Assembly: GCF_003337485.1 (NCBI RefSeq)
Contig: NZ_QPJJ01000005.1
Location: 1 to 64,000, forward strand
Source: Saliterribacillus persicus
GTDB lineage: Bacteria; Bacillota; Bacilli; Bacillales; Amphibacillaceae
DNA: 64,000 bases
Direction: 5' to 3'
Below the pieces are notes generated by a model that was not told the DNA's origin, searched no databases, and saw only the letters and a program-made list of their open reading frames with translations. Shown here piece after piece: positions 11,322-20,314 of the stretch. A program made the position numbers and the translations under genes. Position 1 is the stretch's first letter. Every line of letters begins with the position of its first letter.

Positions 11322-11346
11322 AAGTGGATACCGACTTTTAAGCTTC
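11313..11346. terminator. Bidirectional terminator def/ykrA
   Basis: A 13-bp perfect stem (gaagcttaaaagt / acttttaagcttc) with an 8-base loop and a long T run on the + strand. It includes the def stop codon and lies just before the ykrA stop, so it serves both convergent genes. Confidence 0.85.
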
Positions 11347-11351
11347 TTTTT

Positions 11352-12128
11352 TTATTTTATTAATCCCAATTTTAATAGGCCGTTATATACACCGTTATTA
11401 CTAACACTGTCTGTTACAACATCTCCAGCTTCTTTTAATATCTCTAGACCATTACCCATGACTACACCTGTGTTAACTAGTTGAATCATTTCTAAATCGT
11501 TTAATCCATCTCCAAAGGCGTAAGTATTTTCCCATGGAATTTCTGTTTTCTCAATAAACTTTCTAACACCATACGCTTTAGATCCGTTTTCTGGCATAAC
11601 ATCACAAGAGAATTGATGCCAACGGATAAATCGAAGGTCTGCAAATTTTTCTTCATAAACTTCTTGCTCTTTCTCTTCATTAAACAACAACACTTGATAA
11701 ATAGAATGTTTTTTAAAAAAGTTAGCATCTACTTCTGGATAATTCATTTGTAGGCTTTGCATCCCTGAAGTAATATGAAAATTCGATGGATGTGAAGCTT
11801 TCATTGCATGCTCTGCTTGATAAACAAGCGAATGATTGTATTCAGCACCATACTTAGTTAAATTTTCTAATTGAGAGGCAGTTAAAGCTTGATTATGAAT
11901 GACCTCTCCTTCGTACACCACATATTGTCCATTGAAGCTTATAAATGAATTAATATTAAGCTCTTTTAGTATATCGCGAAACATGAAAGGGGCTCGCCCG
12001 GTTGCAATTGCTACAATGATTCCATTATCTTGTAAAGCTTTTATTCCTTCTTTAGTCGAATCAGGAATTTTCTTTTCATGATCTAATATAGTGCCATCAA
12101 TATCTAAAAACACGACTGACTGTTCCAT
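11352..12128 (-). CDS. ykrA: HAD-superfamily (Cof-type) phosphatase YkrA
   Basis: A 258-aa cytoplasmic haloacid-dehalogenase phosphatase of the Cof/IIB group. Motif I is F-L-D-I-D-G-T at residues 7-13 with the two catalytic aspartates. A-T-G-R follows as motif II, and G-D-G-L-N-D-L-E is the motif IV metal site. A mobile cap domain occupies the middle third. Substrates of this group are sugar phosphates and flavin or PLP phosphates; none can be chosen here. It keeps the B. subtilis order beside def. Confidence 0.9.
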   Translation of the reverse strand: MEQSVVFLDIDGTILDHEKKIPDSTKEGIKALQDNGIIVAIATGRAPFMFRDILKELNINSFISFNGQYVVYEGEVIHNQALTASQLENLTKYGAEYNHSLVYQAEHAMKASHPSNFHITSGMQSLQMNYPEVDANFFKKHSIYQVLLFNEEKEQEVYEEKFADLRFIRWHQFSCDVMPENGSKAYGVRKFIEKTEIPWENTYAFGDGLNDLEMIQLVNTGVVMGNGLEILKEAGDVVTDSVSNNGVYNGLLKLGLIK

Positions 12129-12379
12129 ACAATTCTCTCCTTAATTTAAAGTTGCCAATTTATTTTACCATTATTTCTTTTGTATAAATATTATTAGGTT
12201 TTCTAAAGCTATATAAAAAGGGGAATTGAGCGAATTAAAATATAAAAAACCAAGATAATTATTCATTTTTGTTTCAATCTTTGCCAAATCATACTATACT
12301 ATAAAGTAATAGGGATTGGTTCGGTTATACGTAATTACTTACTTTTCTTTTTTATAGAAAGGAAAGGAGACGAAATACC

Positions 12380-12478
12380 ATGTTAAAAAAATTAAGAGAA
12401 AAATTAAAAAGACGGTGGCGTGAGGTATTAAGAAAACGTCGTATTCCAACAACCTTTAAAAATGACAATCGTTCGTAA
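12380..12478 (+). CDS. Unrecognised 32-aa basic peptide upstream of rpoY
   Basis: An ATG ten bases after AAAGGAG opens a 32-codon frame beginning MLKKLREKLKRRWREVLRKR and closed by TAA. Lys and Arg dominate the first 22 residues, spaced so that one helical face would be basic. The tail (about PTTFKNDNRS) is polar. It lies 64 bases before rpoY in the same direction. I recognise no family. It may be a real small protein, a leader peptide or chance; the good ribosome site favours translation. Confidence 0.5.
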   Translation: MLKKLREKLKRRWREVLRKRRIPTTFKNDNRS

Positions 12479-12542
12479 CAAATTATTGTCAAAAATTGTG
12501 TTCGTCCAACACTAAAATTGTATAAGTCTAAGGAGAGATTGA

Positions 12543-12752
12543 ATGATTTACAAAGTATTATATCAAGAAAAAGCGGGAGAAGTTCCCGTTCGTGAACATA
12601 CTAAAAGTGTGTTTGTGGAAGCAAATTCAGAACGTGAAGTAAGAAAACACCTAGCAGAGCGAAATTTCAACATTGAGTATGTCCACGCAGTGAGTGATGA
12701 GCACCTAAATTACGAAAAAGCATCAGATACTTTTAAAGTGGAGAAACGATAA
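12543..12752 (+). CDS. rpoY: RNA polymerase epsilon subunit RpoY
   Basis: A 69-aa protein of the DUF1447/RpoY family (YkzG in B. subtilis), a small subunit bound to core RNA polymerase in Firmicutes. It starts M-I-Y-K-V-L-Y-Q and has the usual length. The ATG follows AAGGAGAG. Its stop is three bases before rnjA, giving the conserved rpoY-rnjA pair, so transcription and RNA decay factors are made together. No membrane segment is present. Confidence 0.93.
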   Translation: MIYKVLYQEKAGEVPVREHTKSVFVEANSEREVRKHLAERNFNIEYVHAVSDEHLNYEKASDTFKVEKR

Positions 12753-12755
12753 TAT

Positions 12756-14423
12756 ATGAAGTTTGTAAAGAATGATCAAACAGCAGTTTTTGCTCTAGGT
12801 GGATTAGATGAAATAGGAAAGAACACTTATGGTGTGCAATTCCAAGATGAAATTATTTTGATCGATGCGGGGATAAAATTCCCGGAAGACGAGTTATTGG
12901 GAATTGATTATGTTATTCCTGATTACACGTATATTGTTCAAAACCAAGATAAAATTAAAGGTTTATTCATCACACATGGTCACGAAGATCATATTGGTGG
13001 AATTCCTTACCTATTAAGAGAAGTAAATATACCAATATATGCAGGTAAACTTGCGATTGGACTCATTAAGAATAAATTGGACGAGCACGGCTTATTGAGA
13101 ACTGCGAAACTGCATACGTATCAGGAAGATGACATTATTAAATTCAGAAAAACATCTGTTTCCTTTTTCAGAACAACGCATAGTATCCCTGATTCCTATG
13201 GTGTAGTAGTTAAAACGCCTCCAGGAAATGTTGTTCAAACAGGTGATTTTAAATTTGATTTTACACCGGTTGGAGAACCAGCAAACATCGCTAAAATGGC
13301 TGAAATTGGTAAAGAAGGCGTTTTGTGTCTTTTGTCTGATAGTACAAATAGTGAGGTTCCAGGCTTTACGATGTCTGAAAGAATAGTTGGAGATAGTATT
13401 CAGGATATCTTCACAAGAGTTGACGGTCGACTAATCTTCGCTACTTTTGCATCAAATATCTACCGACTTCAGCAAGTAGTAGAAGCTGCAGTGACCCACG
13501 GTCGTAAAGTTGCTATTTTCGGCAGAAGTATGGAATCAGCAATGAAAATTGGCCAAGAACTAGGTTATATTAACGCACCTAAAGGTACTTTCATTGATAC
13601 ACACCAGATCAATCAGTTACCAGCGAATAAAGTAACAATTATTTGTACAGGTTCTCAAGGTGAGCCAATGGCAGCCTTGTCCCGTATTGCAAATGGCACA
13701 CACCGTCAAATTTCAATAATTCCTGGCGACACTGTTGTATTTTCTTCTTCACCAATCCCTGGAAATACAATTAGTGTTAGTAGAATTATCAATATGCTTT
13801 ATCGTGCAGGAGCTGACGTTATACATGGTCCGTTAAATGATATTCATACATCTGGTCATGGTGGACAAGAAGAACAAAAGCTAATGTTACGATTGATGAA
13901 GCCTAAATACTTCATGCCTATTCATGGAGAATTTAGAATGCTTAAAGAACATGTGAAGCTTGCTGAATCATGTGGGTTAGATCCAAAAGACAGCTTTATC
14001 ATGGACAATGGTGAAGTTTTAGCCTTAGGAAAAGACAATGCTCAGATTGCTGGGAAAATACCATCTGGCGCTATATATGTAGATGGTAGTGGTATTGGAG
14101 ATATTGGTAATATCGTTCTTAGAGATCGACGTATCTTGTCCGAGGAAGGTCTAGTTATTGTTGTTGTAAGTATTAATATGAAAGAATTTAGAATAGCATC
14201 TGGACCAGACATCATATCACGTGGTTTTGTTTATATGAGAGAATCTGAAGACCTTATTAATGAGGCTCAAAAATTGGTGTCAACTCATCTAAATAAAGTG
14301 ATGGAAAGAAGAACCACCCAATGGTCTGAAATAAAAAATGAAATAACCGATACTATTGCACCGTTTTTGTTTGAAAAAACGAAACGTAAACCAATGGTTT
14401 TACCTATTATTATGGAAGTATAA
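12756..14423 (+). CDS. rnjA: Ribonuclease J1
   Basis: A 555-aa metallo-beta-lactamase/beta-CASP nuclease with 5'-to-3' exonuclease and endonuclease activity in mRNA decay and 16S rRNA maturation. The zinc-binding H-G-H-E-D-H is at residues 74-79. Other metal ligands lie in T-T-H-S-I-P-D and Q-T-G-D-F-K, and the beta-CASP domain has I-C-T-G-S-Q-G-E-P and H-T-S-G-H-G-G. The length equals that of B. subtilis RnjA. It is coupled to rpoY and ends at a strong hairpin. Confidence 0.97.
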   Translation: MKFVKNDQTAVFALGGLDEIGKNTYGVQFQDEIILIDAGIKFPEDELLGIDYVIPDYTYIVQNQDKIKGLFITHGHEDHIGGIPYLLREVNIPIYAGKLAIGLIKNKLDEHGLLRTAKLHTYQEDDIIKFRKTSVSFFRTTHSIPDSYGVVVKTPPGNVVQTGDFKFDFTPVGEPANIAKMAEIGKEGVLCLLSDSTNSEVPGFTMSERIVGDSIQDIFTRVDGRLIFATFASNIYRLQQVVEAAVTHGRKVAIFGRSMESAMKIGQELGYINAPKGTFIDTHQINQLPANKVTIICTGSQGEPMAALSRIANGTHRQISIIPGDTVVFSSSPIPGNTISVSRIINMLYRAGADVIHGPLNDIHTSGHGGQEEQKLMLRLMKPKYFMPIHGEFRMLKEHVKLAESCGLDPKDSFIMDNGEVLALGKDNAQIAGKIPSGAIYVDGSGIGDIGNIVLRDRRILSEEGLVIVVVSINMKEFRIASGPDIISRGFVYMRESEDLINEAQKLVSTHLNKVMERRTTQWSEIKNEITDTIAPFLFEKTKRKPMVLPIIMEV

Positions 14424-14432
14424 TCAAAAATT

Positions 14433-14476
14433 AAAAGAAGCTCCATATCACTTTTAAAGTGATATGGAGCTTCTTT
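14433..14476. terminator. Bidirectional terminator rnjA/ktrC
   Basis: A long stem (agaagctccatatcac / gtgatatggagcttct) with AT-rich base pairs beyond and T runs on both sides. It lies between the convergent rnjA and ktrC genes. Confidence 0.85.
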
Positions 14477-14487
14477 TTTTAATTCCA

Positions 14488-15159
14488 TTAATCCTCTACT
14501 ACTAATTGCTTTTCAAATCTGGATATATCTTTATCTGCCCCAATAACTATAAGAATATCTTCTCGATGAAGAATTTGATCTGCCATAGGCGAAACATTAA
14601 TGCCATTCTCATTCGCTTCTTTAATAGCTACCACGTTACAACCGAATTGTGCACGAATATCTAGTTTTAGAAGCGTCCTACCATGCATTTTTTCACCAGC
14701 TTTTACCTCCACAATACTGTGATCATCTGATAATTCTAAATGATCCAATATATTCGTTGAAATGATACTATGGGCGATTCTTTTTCCCATATCTCGCTCT
14801 GGATGAACGACTTGATCAGCACCTATTTTATTTAAAACTTTCTCATGATAATCATTCTGAGCTTTTACAGTGATTTTGTTTATTCCAAGCTCTTTAAGCA
14901 TTAATGTAGTCAAAATACTTGCTTGAATATTATCACCAATTGCAACAATTACATGGTCAATATTTCTTATCCCAAGTTCTTTTAGGACATTTTCATCCGT
15001 TGTATCTGCGATCACTGCATGCGCTGCAATATTTTTAAATTCGTTTACTTTGTCTTCATGTATATCTATTGCAAGTACATCCATTCCTTCTGCGCTTAAC
15101 TCTCGACAGATACTACCGCCAAATCTTCCTAATCCAATTACAGCAAATTCTCTTTTCAT
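14488..15159 (-). CDS. ktrC: Potassium-channel regulatory subunit KtrC (RCK/TrkA)
   Basis: A 223-aa cytoplasmic RCK protein that gates the KtrD (or KtrB) potassium channel. The N-terminal RCK_N Rossmann fold opens F-A-V-I-G-L-G-R-F-G-G (5-15), with the acidic ribose-binding D32 in A-I-D-I-H. The C-terminal RCK_C domain covers about 135-220 and in the family binds c-di-AMP. The channel subunit is not in this window. The ATG follows GGAGGAG. DarB, another c-di-AMP binder, lies 7 kb away. Confidence 0.93.
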   Translation of the reverse strand: MKREFAVIGLGRFGGSICRELSAEGMDVLAIDIHEDKVNEFKNIAAHAVIADTTDENVLKELGIRNIDHVIVAIGDNIQASILTTLMLKELGINKITVKAQNDYHEKVLNKIGADQVVHPERDMGKRIAHSIISTNILDHLELSDDHSIVEVKAGEKMHGRTLLKLDIRAQFGCNVVAIKEANENGINVSPMADQILHREDILIVIGADKDISRFEKQLVVED

Positions 15160-15228
15160 TGCTACTCCTCCGTACTTCAGAATACTCTACATATTTTACC
15201 ACAATTAATCTAAGCCTCCTATTGTATT

Positions 15229-15263
15229 ATTAAATATTCTTCTACTTTCTTTGAATATTTAAT
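15229..15263. repeat. Inverted repeat upstream of ktrC
   Basis: Perfect 11-bp arms (attaaatattc at 15229-15239, gaatatttaat at 15253-15263) with a 13-base spacer. They lie between the ABC exporter terminator and ktrC, about 70-100 bases before the ktrC start. It could be an operator. The AT-rich arms make chance occurrence possible. Confidence 0.35.
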
Positions 15264-15317
15264 ATTACTAAAACAGGATTTGGCAGTAATATTAGCTAAA
15301 TTAATATTTACTAACAA

Positions 15318-15344
15318 AAAAACTGATCAAAATGATCAGTTTTT
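15318..15344 (-). terminator. Terminator of the ABC exporter operon
   Basis: A 12-bp stem (aaaaactgatca / tgatcagttttt) with a short loop, six bases past the stop of the second exporter gene. A U-rich tail follows on the minus strand. Confidence 0.8.
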
Positions 15345-15349
15345 TGTAT

Positions 15350-17188
15350 TTATAAGGCATCTAACATTTGAAATTGTGATTTAACTAACTCGAAATATTC
15401 ACCTTTTTTATCCATGAGTTCATCATGGTTACCTTGCTCTAAAATACGTCCGTGTTCTAAAACGATAATATTATCCGCTTCACGTATCGTAGAAAGGCGG
15501 TGAGCAATCATAATTGCAGTTCTACCTGCTAATAGCTTTTTCAATGCTTTTTGAATTTTCATTTCTGTTTCTGTATCAATACTTGCAGTTGCTTCGTCCA
15601 AAATTAAAATACGTGGATTAGCTAACAGAGCTCTAGCAAATGACAGTAATTGACGTTCTCCAGCTGAAAGAATATTCCCTCTCTCTTCCACCTCTGTTTC
15701 ATAACCATTATTTAAACGGCGAATAAAATCATCAGCTCCAACTACTTTCGCAGCATCTTTGACCTCTTCATCCGTGGCATCAGGCCTTCCAAATCTAATG
15801 TTCTCCATTATGGTTCCAGAGAAGATAAAGGTATCCTGCAGGACAACGGAAATGTTGTGTCTTAAACTATCTAATCTCATATCTCTTAGATTATGACCAT
15901 CCACTTTAACCTCACCGCTTGTTGGATCATAGAATCTACTGATAAGGTTAGCAATTGTAGACTTTCCTGAACCAGTATGACCGACTAATGCAACGGTTTG
16001 ACCTTTCTTCATTTCTAAAGAAATTTCATGAAGTGCTACACGATTATTATCATATGAAAATTGCACTCGATCAAATTCAATGTGCCCTTGCATGTCTTGA
16101 AACTCTTTAGCATCTTTCTTTTCTTCTACATTAGGCTGTTCATCCAAAAATTCAAATATTCTTTCTGATGATGCCATCGCAACTAGAAGCTGATTATAGA
16201 TCTGGCCTAGACGTGAAATTGGCTCCCAAAACATTCCTAAATAGAAAGCGAACAATACAAATGTTCCAATTTCAATGTTTCCAATTAAAATTAAGTGTGC
16301 ACCATACGAAATCAGAATAACCGTACCGATCGCATTACTCATTTCAACAAATGGTCCAAAGTATGCACTCTTTTTCATTGCTAGTCTTTCTGTTTCATAA
16401 TTATCTGTATTTACACCATTAAAGAATTCAGTGTTCTCTTTTTCTTGGGAAAAAGATTGCGTAATTCGAATGCCCTGCATGCTTTCGTTTAAATGAGAAT
16501 TCAGTCGTGATTTTTGGATTCGTACATCTTGCCATGACCTTCTTATATTTCTTCTAAGTTTTATAGAAATAAAGAACATAATAGGTAAAATAACTAACAC
16601 TGCAAGCGCTAATTGCGGACTAACAGCAAATAAAATGACTACGATACCTACTAACATGACAATATCCATTAACAGATTTATTATTCCATTCGTGAAAAGC
16701 TCTTGCAATGAGTTAACATCGTTAAGAATTCTTACAAGAATAGATCCAGCTGACCTTTTATCAAAGAAATTATGTGATAGGCGTTGAATATGTGAAAAAA
16801 GTGATTTTCTTAAATCATAAATAACTTTTTGACCTAGGATATTAACCCATTTTATACGTAGGGTATTTCCAATAAAGTTCAAAATATACAATAAAGAAAT
16901 CCCAATAACTAGATAAGTTAATAAAGTAAAGTCCTTATTTGCAATTGCTTGATCGATTACTACCTTACCAATTAAGATCGGCACTAGTAATCGAACCATT
17001 GTTGAAACAAACATGGCAATAATCGCACCTGGTAACAAAGTTTTTGCATATGGTTTAATATAATAGAGTAGCCGTAACATTTGCTTCCAATTAAAAGGCT
17101 TCTCAATTGCTGTATCTAATGGATAATAGAACCTTTTTAAATGCGGACTTTTCTTTTGTGCTTGCGCATTATTTCTTTGTTTTGACAA
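15350..17188 (-). CDS. ABC exporter half-transporter, subunit with consensus ATP site
   Basis: A 612-aa fused permease-ATPase. About six membrane helices occupy residues 35-330, with the ATPase after 370. Walker A is G-H-T-G-S-G-K-S-T. The signature is L-S-A-G-E-R-Q (507-513), a departure from LSGGQ. Walker B I-L-I-L-D-E has the catalytic E532. It begins at TTG, seven bases past GGAGGG. With the gene just upstream it should form a heterodimeric multidrug-type exporter like YfiBC, YknUV or BmrCD. The substrate is unknown; the N-terminal extension is basic and polar. Confidence 0.93.
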   Translation of the reverse strand: MSKQRNNAQAQKKSPHLKRFYYPLDTAIEKPFNWKQMLRLLYYIKPYAKTLLPGAIIAMFVSTMVRLLVPILIGKVVIDQAIANKDFTLLTYLVIGISLLYILNFIGNTLRIKWVNILGQKVIYDLRKSLFSHIQRLSHNFFDKRSAGSILVRILNDVNSLQELFTNGIINLLMDIVMLVGIVVILFAVSPQLALAVLVILPIMFFISIKLRRNIRRSWQDVRIQKSRLNSHLNESMQGIRITQSFSQEKENTEFFNGVNTDNYETERLAMKKSAYFGPFVEMSNAIGTVILISYGAHLILIGNIEIGTFVLFAFYLGMFWEPISRLGQIYNQLLVAMASSERIFEFLDEQPNVEEKKDAKEFQDMQGHIEFDRVQFSYDNNRVALHEISLEMKKGQTVALVGHTGSGKSTIANLISRFYDPTSGEVKVDGHNLRDMRLDSLRHNISVVLQDTFIFSGTIMENIRFGRPDATDEEVKDAAKVVGADDFIRRLNNGYETEVEERGNILSAGERQLLSFARALLANPRILILDEATASIDTETEMKIQKALKKLLAGRTAIMIAHRLSTIREADNIIVLEHGRILEQGNHDELMDKKGEYFELVKSQFQMLDAL

Positions 17189-17202
17189 CTTTTTTCCCTC
17201 CC

Positions 17203-18954
17203 TTACTTGCTGGCATTAAATATTGCTTCTTTATCCTGATATTGAATATCATAAATTCGTCTATACTGCCCTTTTTGATTTATTAATTGATCGTGGTTCC
17301 CTCTTTCCACAATCTCACCATCCTTTAAGACAAGGATTTCATCAGCATGTTTTAAAGAAGATATTCGATGGGCAATAATAAAAGTAGTTCTATTTTTCAT
17401 TACTTCTTTTAAAGCTTTCTGAATTTGAAATTCTGTTTCCATATCAACAGCTGAGGTTGCATCATCTAACACCAATATACTTGGATCAATTAAAATAGCT
17501 CGAGCAATGGCAATTCGTTGTTTCTGACCACCCGATAACCCCATTCCTCTTTCACCAAGCATCGTATCATAGCCCTTTGGAAGTTCTAATATAAAATCAT
17601 GGGCTTGTGCTCGTTTAGCTGCTGCAATGATCTCTTCCATACTTGCATCAGGATTACCATAAGCAATATTTTCTTTAATGGTTGTTGAAAACAAGAAAGA
17701 TTCTTGTAAAACAAAGCCGATGTGCTTTCTCAACTTCTTCAAGTTGTATACACTACTTGGCTTACCATCAATTAAAACGTCCCCTTTTTCTGGTTCATAA
17801 AAACGAGTGATTAGCTGAGTGATACTCGTTTTCCCGGAACCTGTTGGTCCAATCAAACCGATTACCTTACCCGGAGGAGCATCAAATGAAATATTCTTAA
17901 GTGCTGTATCATCATCTTCTGTATAAGTCAGCGTAACATCTCTAAAGGTGATATGACCTTCAATTCTTTCCGTATCAATTGGATCATCATCCTGATTAAT
18001 TTCATCCGGAGCTTCCAAGATTTCTAAGAGTCTTTCACCTGAAGCTTTTGCTTGTGAAAACATATTTACAATGAAACCTAAATGCATAAGTGGTCCGAGA
18101 ATATATGTCACAAGACTAAAAAAGGCTACCAACTCACCAAGCTGCATATCGCCTGAAATAACCAAATAACCACCATATATTAATAACGCAACCATACTTA
18201 CATTTCCGATAAATTCCATGAAAGGGAAATACCTCGCCCATATATTAGATGTACGAATATTTACTTCCCGATAGTTAACATTATTTGTTGAAAATCGATC
18301 AATCTCAAAATCTTCCTTCGATAATGATTTTACAGTGTTCATTCCACTTACATTTTCTTGTATTCGTGTGTTTAATCTACCCAATGATTTTCTGATATCC
18401 CGAAATGCAGGGTGTACCTTTTTATCAAAACGATAGACCACTACTGCTAGAAATGGCATAACAGCCATGGTTACTAATGCTAGTGGCACGGAGTAGAAAA
18501 ACATTACACTTAAACTAATGAACATCAAAAGTGTTACACGAATTAACTCCTTAAATCCAGCTGCAAGGAAAAATTTGAAACCTTCTACATCCATTGTTAG
18601 ACGAGACATCAAATCTCCTGTTCGAGCATTGTCATAGTAAGTGAAAGAAAGCCTTTGCAATTTTTTGTATAAGCTATCTCTCAAGGTATATACCGACTTA
18701 ACCCCAAAAACATCACCAAAGTATTGTTGGAAAAAGTTAGCGAATCCTTTTACAATCATGATCAAAATAAATCCAATAGATAGTAATGGAATAAGTTCAT
18801 ATTGTTCATCTAAAACTACATCATCTATGGTGATTTGTAGAATAATTGGATAAAGTACTGTAATCCCAGTTACTAACAATACAAATAAGATCGAACCAAA
18901 AAAATACTTCCTAAAAGGCCAATAAAACTCTTTTAATTTTTTAAAAGTTTCCAC
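17203..18954 (-). CDS. ABC exporter half-transporter, subunit with degenerate ATP site
   Basis: A 583-aa fused permease-ATPase and the first gene of the pair. Six membrane helices lie in residues 15-300. Walker A is G-P-T-G-S-G-K-T-S and the signature is a canonical L-S-G-G-Q. Walker B reads L-V-L-D-D, with D498 in place of the catalytic glutamate. This is the mark of the degenerate subunit in heterodimeric exporters. It begins at GTG after GGGGGTGG. Fourteen bases separate it from the partner gene. The substrate cannot be predicted. Confidence 0.93.
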   Translation of the reverse strand: METFKKLKEFYWPFRKYFFGSILFVLLVTGITVLYPIILQITIDDVVLDEQYELIPLLSIGFILIMIVKGFANFFQQYFGDVFGVKSVYTLRDSLYKKLQRLSFTYYDNARTGDLMSRLTMDVEGFKFFLAAGFKELIRVTLLMFISLSVMFFYSVPLALVTMAVMPFLAVVVYRFDKKVHPAFRDIRKSLGRLNTRIQENVSGMNTVKSLSKEDFEIDRFSTNNVNYREVNIRTSNIWARYFPFMEFIGNVSMVALLIYGGYLVISGDMQLGELVAFFSLVTYILGPLMHLGFIVNMFSQAKASGERLLEILEAPDEINQDDDPIDTERIEGHITFRDVTLTYTEDDDTALKNISFDAPPGKVIGLIGPTGSGKTSITQLITRFYEPEKGDVLIDGKPSSVYNLKKLRKHIGFVLQESFLFSTTIKENIAYGNPDASMEEIIAAAKRAQAHDFILELPKGYDTMLGERGMGLSGGQKQRIAIARAILIDPSILVLDDATSAVDMETEFQIQKALKEVMKNRTTFIIAHRISSLKHADEILVLKDGEIVERGNHDQLINQKGQYRRIYDIQYQDKEAIFNASK

Positions 18955-19069
18955 TTATAGCCACCCCCTGTTGTTTTTACGTAAGTATAAATATATCGGG
19001 TTCCGAAATAAATTTCCAGTTAAAAGCCTTCATTTTTGTTAAAAATTTTTTTTTTTTAAATGTGATTAA

Positions 19070-19096
19070 AAAAACCTTTCAGAAACAAAGGTTTTT
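19070..19096. terminator. Terminator-like hairpin between divergent genes
   Basis: A 10-bp stem (aaaaaccttt / aaaggttttt) with a 7-base loop and T-rich flanks on both strands. No gene reads into it from either side, since both neighbours point away. It may attenuate the exporter mRNA leader, or be left from a lost gene. Confidence 0.45.
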
Positions 19097-19334
19097 CTAT
19101 TTATTTTTATCATATTATCAGATAAATTCTAGGTATATCCTCTATTATATTCATACCATTTTTCAGCGAGGATCAAGATAATTGAAAAACAAACTCATTT
19201 GAAGGTGCAAAATACATCTAATGCATCAATTACATTTCATCTTAACTGTATATTTAATCTTGCTTTTCTATTTTTAACTTCATTAAAAGAATCACAGGCA
19301 CCATGTTTTATATTTTCAGCCATGCATGAATTGC

Positions 19335-19363
19335 TTGTATTAATTTGTATTACTTGCTATATT
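19335..19363 (+). promoter_or_regulatory. SigmaA promoter of the mscS-type gene
   Basis: TTGTAT, a 17-base spacer, then TATATT preceded by a TGn extension. It lies about 50 bases before the ATG at 19416. Confidence 0.6.
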
Positions 19364-19415
19364 CATTCTCGATCAATTATTCTATATTTACACAAAAAAA
19401 GGAGGAATTTGACGA

Positions 19416-20255
19416 ATGAATATTTTTGAAGACGGATTTTCTATTAATATAGGAAATTTATTAGACCTTGTAGTTGGTGTTGGGCTAAAGATTTTGTTCT
19501 TAATTTTAGCGTTTGCTATATTAGCACCAATAGGTAGAAAGATCATTGTATCTACTTTACATAAAGCTACCTCGAAACAAAAAATATCTGAATCAAGAGT
19601 TACAACCCTAGAAAAATTACTACTTAATATTTTTTCTTATACACTGATTTTTCTTTTCATTGTCATGTTATTTGGCATATTTGATGTGCCCTTCGGACCG
19701 TTACTTGCTAGTGCTGGTGTGGTTGGCTTAGCAATTGGTTTTGGTGCACAAGGATTGGTAAGTGATATTGTTACTGGCTTCTTTATTTTGTTAGAAAAGC
19801 AAATTGAAGTCGGTGATTATGTTACAACAGGAGGATACAGTGGTATTGTCGAAGAGGTTGGTTTAAGAACCACTCAAATCAGAGGATTTGATGGAACTCT
19901 AAATTTCGTTCCTAATCGAGATGTTATGGGTGTAAGCAATCACTCTAGAGGAAATATGCGTGCATTAGTTGATATTGGAATCAGCTATGATGATAATATT
20001 GATCAAGCCATGCAGGTGTTACAAACAATTTGCGAGGAATTTCAGACAGATGCTCGTTTTATCGATGGTCCAGATGTCTTAGGTGTACAAGCCTTCGGTT
20101 CAAGTGAAATAGTACTACGTGTTTTAGGTAAAACAGAAAATATGGAACAGTGGGGCGCAGAGCGTGATATGAGAAAACGAATAAAAGAAGCATTCGATGC
20201 AAACGGTATTGAGATACCTTTCCCACATCAAGTTAACATTACAAAAAATAACTAA
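19416..20255 (+). CDS. ykuT: Small-conductance mechanosensitive channel (MscS family, YkuT-like)
   Basis: A 279-aa membrane channel that opens on hypo-osmotic stress. Two or three hydrophobic helices cover about residues 13-115. The pore-lining Gly/Ala-rich segment G-V-V-G-L-A-I-G-F-G-A-Q-G-L-V lies near 105-120. The beta domain signature follows (E-V-G-D-Y-V-T-T-G-G, then G-L-R-T-T-Q-I-R, then V-P-N). The ATG follows AAGGAGGAATTT. B. subtilis YkuT has similar size and the same dapL/dapH neighbourhood. Confidence 0.92.
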   Translation: MNIFEDGFSINIGNLLDLVVGVGLKILFLILAFAILAPIGRKIIVSTLHKATSKQKISESRVTTLEKLLLNIFSYTLIFLFIVMLFGIFDVPFGPLLASAGVVGLAIGFGAQGLVSDIVTGFFILLEKQIEVGDYVTTGGYSGIVEEVGLRTTQIRGFDGTLNFVPNRDVMGVSNHSRGNMRALVDIGISYDDNIDQAMQVLQTICEEFQTDARFIDGPDVLGVQAFGSSEIVLRVLGKTENMEQWGAERDMRKRIKEAFDANGIEIPFPHQVNITKNN

Positions 20256-20261
20256 ATTAAA

Positions 20262-20292
20262 AAAGAGCACTCGTTTTTTGGGAGTGCTCTTT
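20262..20292. terminator. Bidirectional terminator mscS/dapL
   Basis: An 11-bp stem (aaagagcactc / gagtgctcttt) with a T-rich loop and flanks, between two convergent genes. Confidence 0.8.
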
Positions 20293-20314
20293 CTTATATT
20301 AAAATTATTTAATT

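Larger units (their letters stand above)
18955..19415. other. Intergenic region between the divergent exporter and mscS-type genes
   Basis: About 460 bases. It holds the start sites of both divergent units, a long T tract near 19045, a terminator-like hairpin at 19070-19096 and a likely promoter at 19335-19363. A 76-codon frame on the + strand runs through it, but has no ribosome site and overlaps the next gene. Confidence 0.6.

Noticed and set aside
14433-15317. Possible c-di-AMP riboswitch near ktrC
   Set aside because: Looked for ydaO-type conserved elements in the gap before ktrC and saw none; only an inverted repeat is present.
19199-19429. 76-codon open frame before the MscS-type gene
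   Set aside because: No Shine-Dalgarno sequence before its ATG, overlaps the next start and the likely promoter at 19335-19363. The sequence looks like translated AT-rich DNA.
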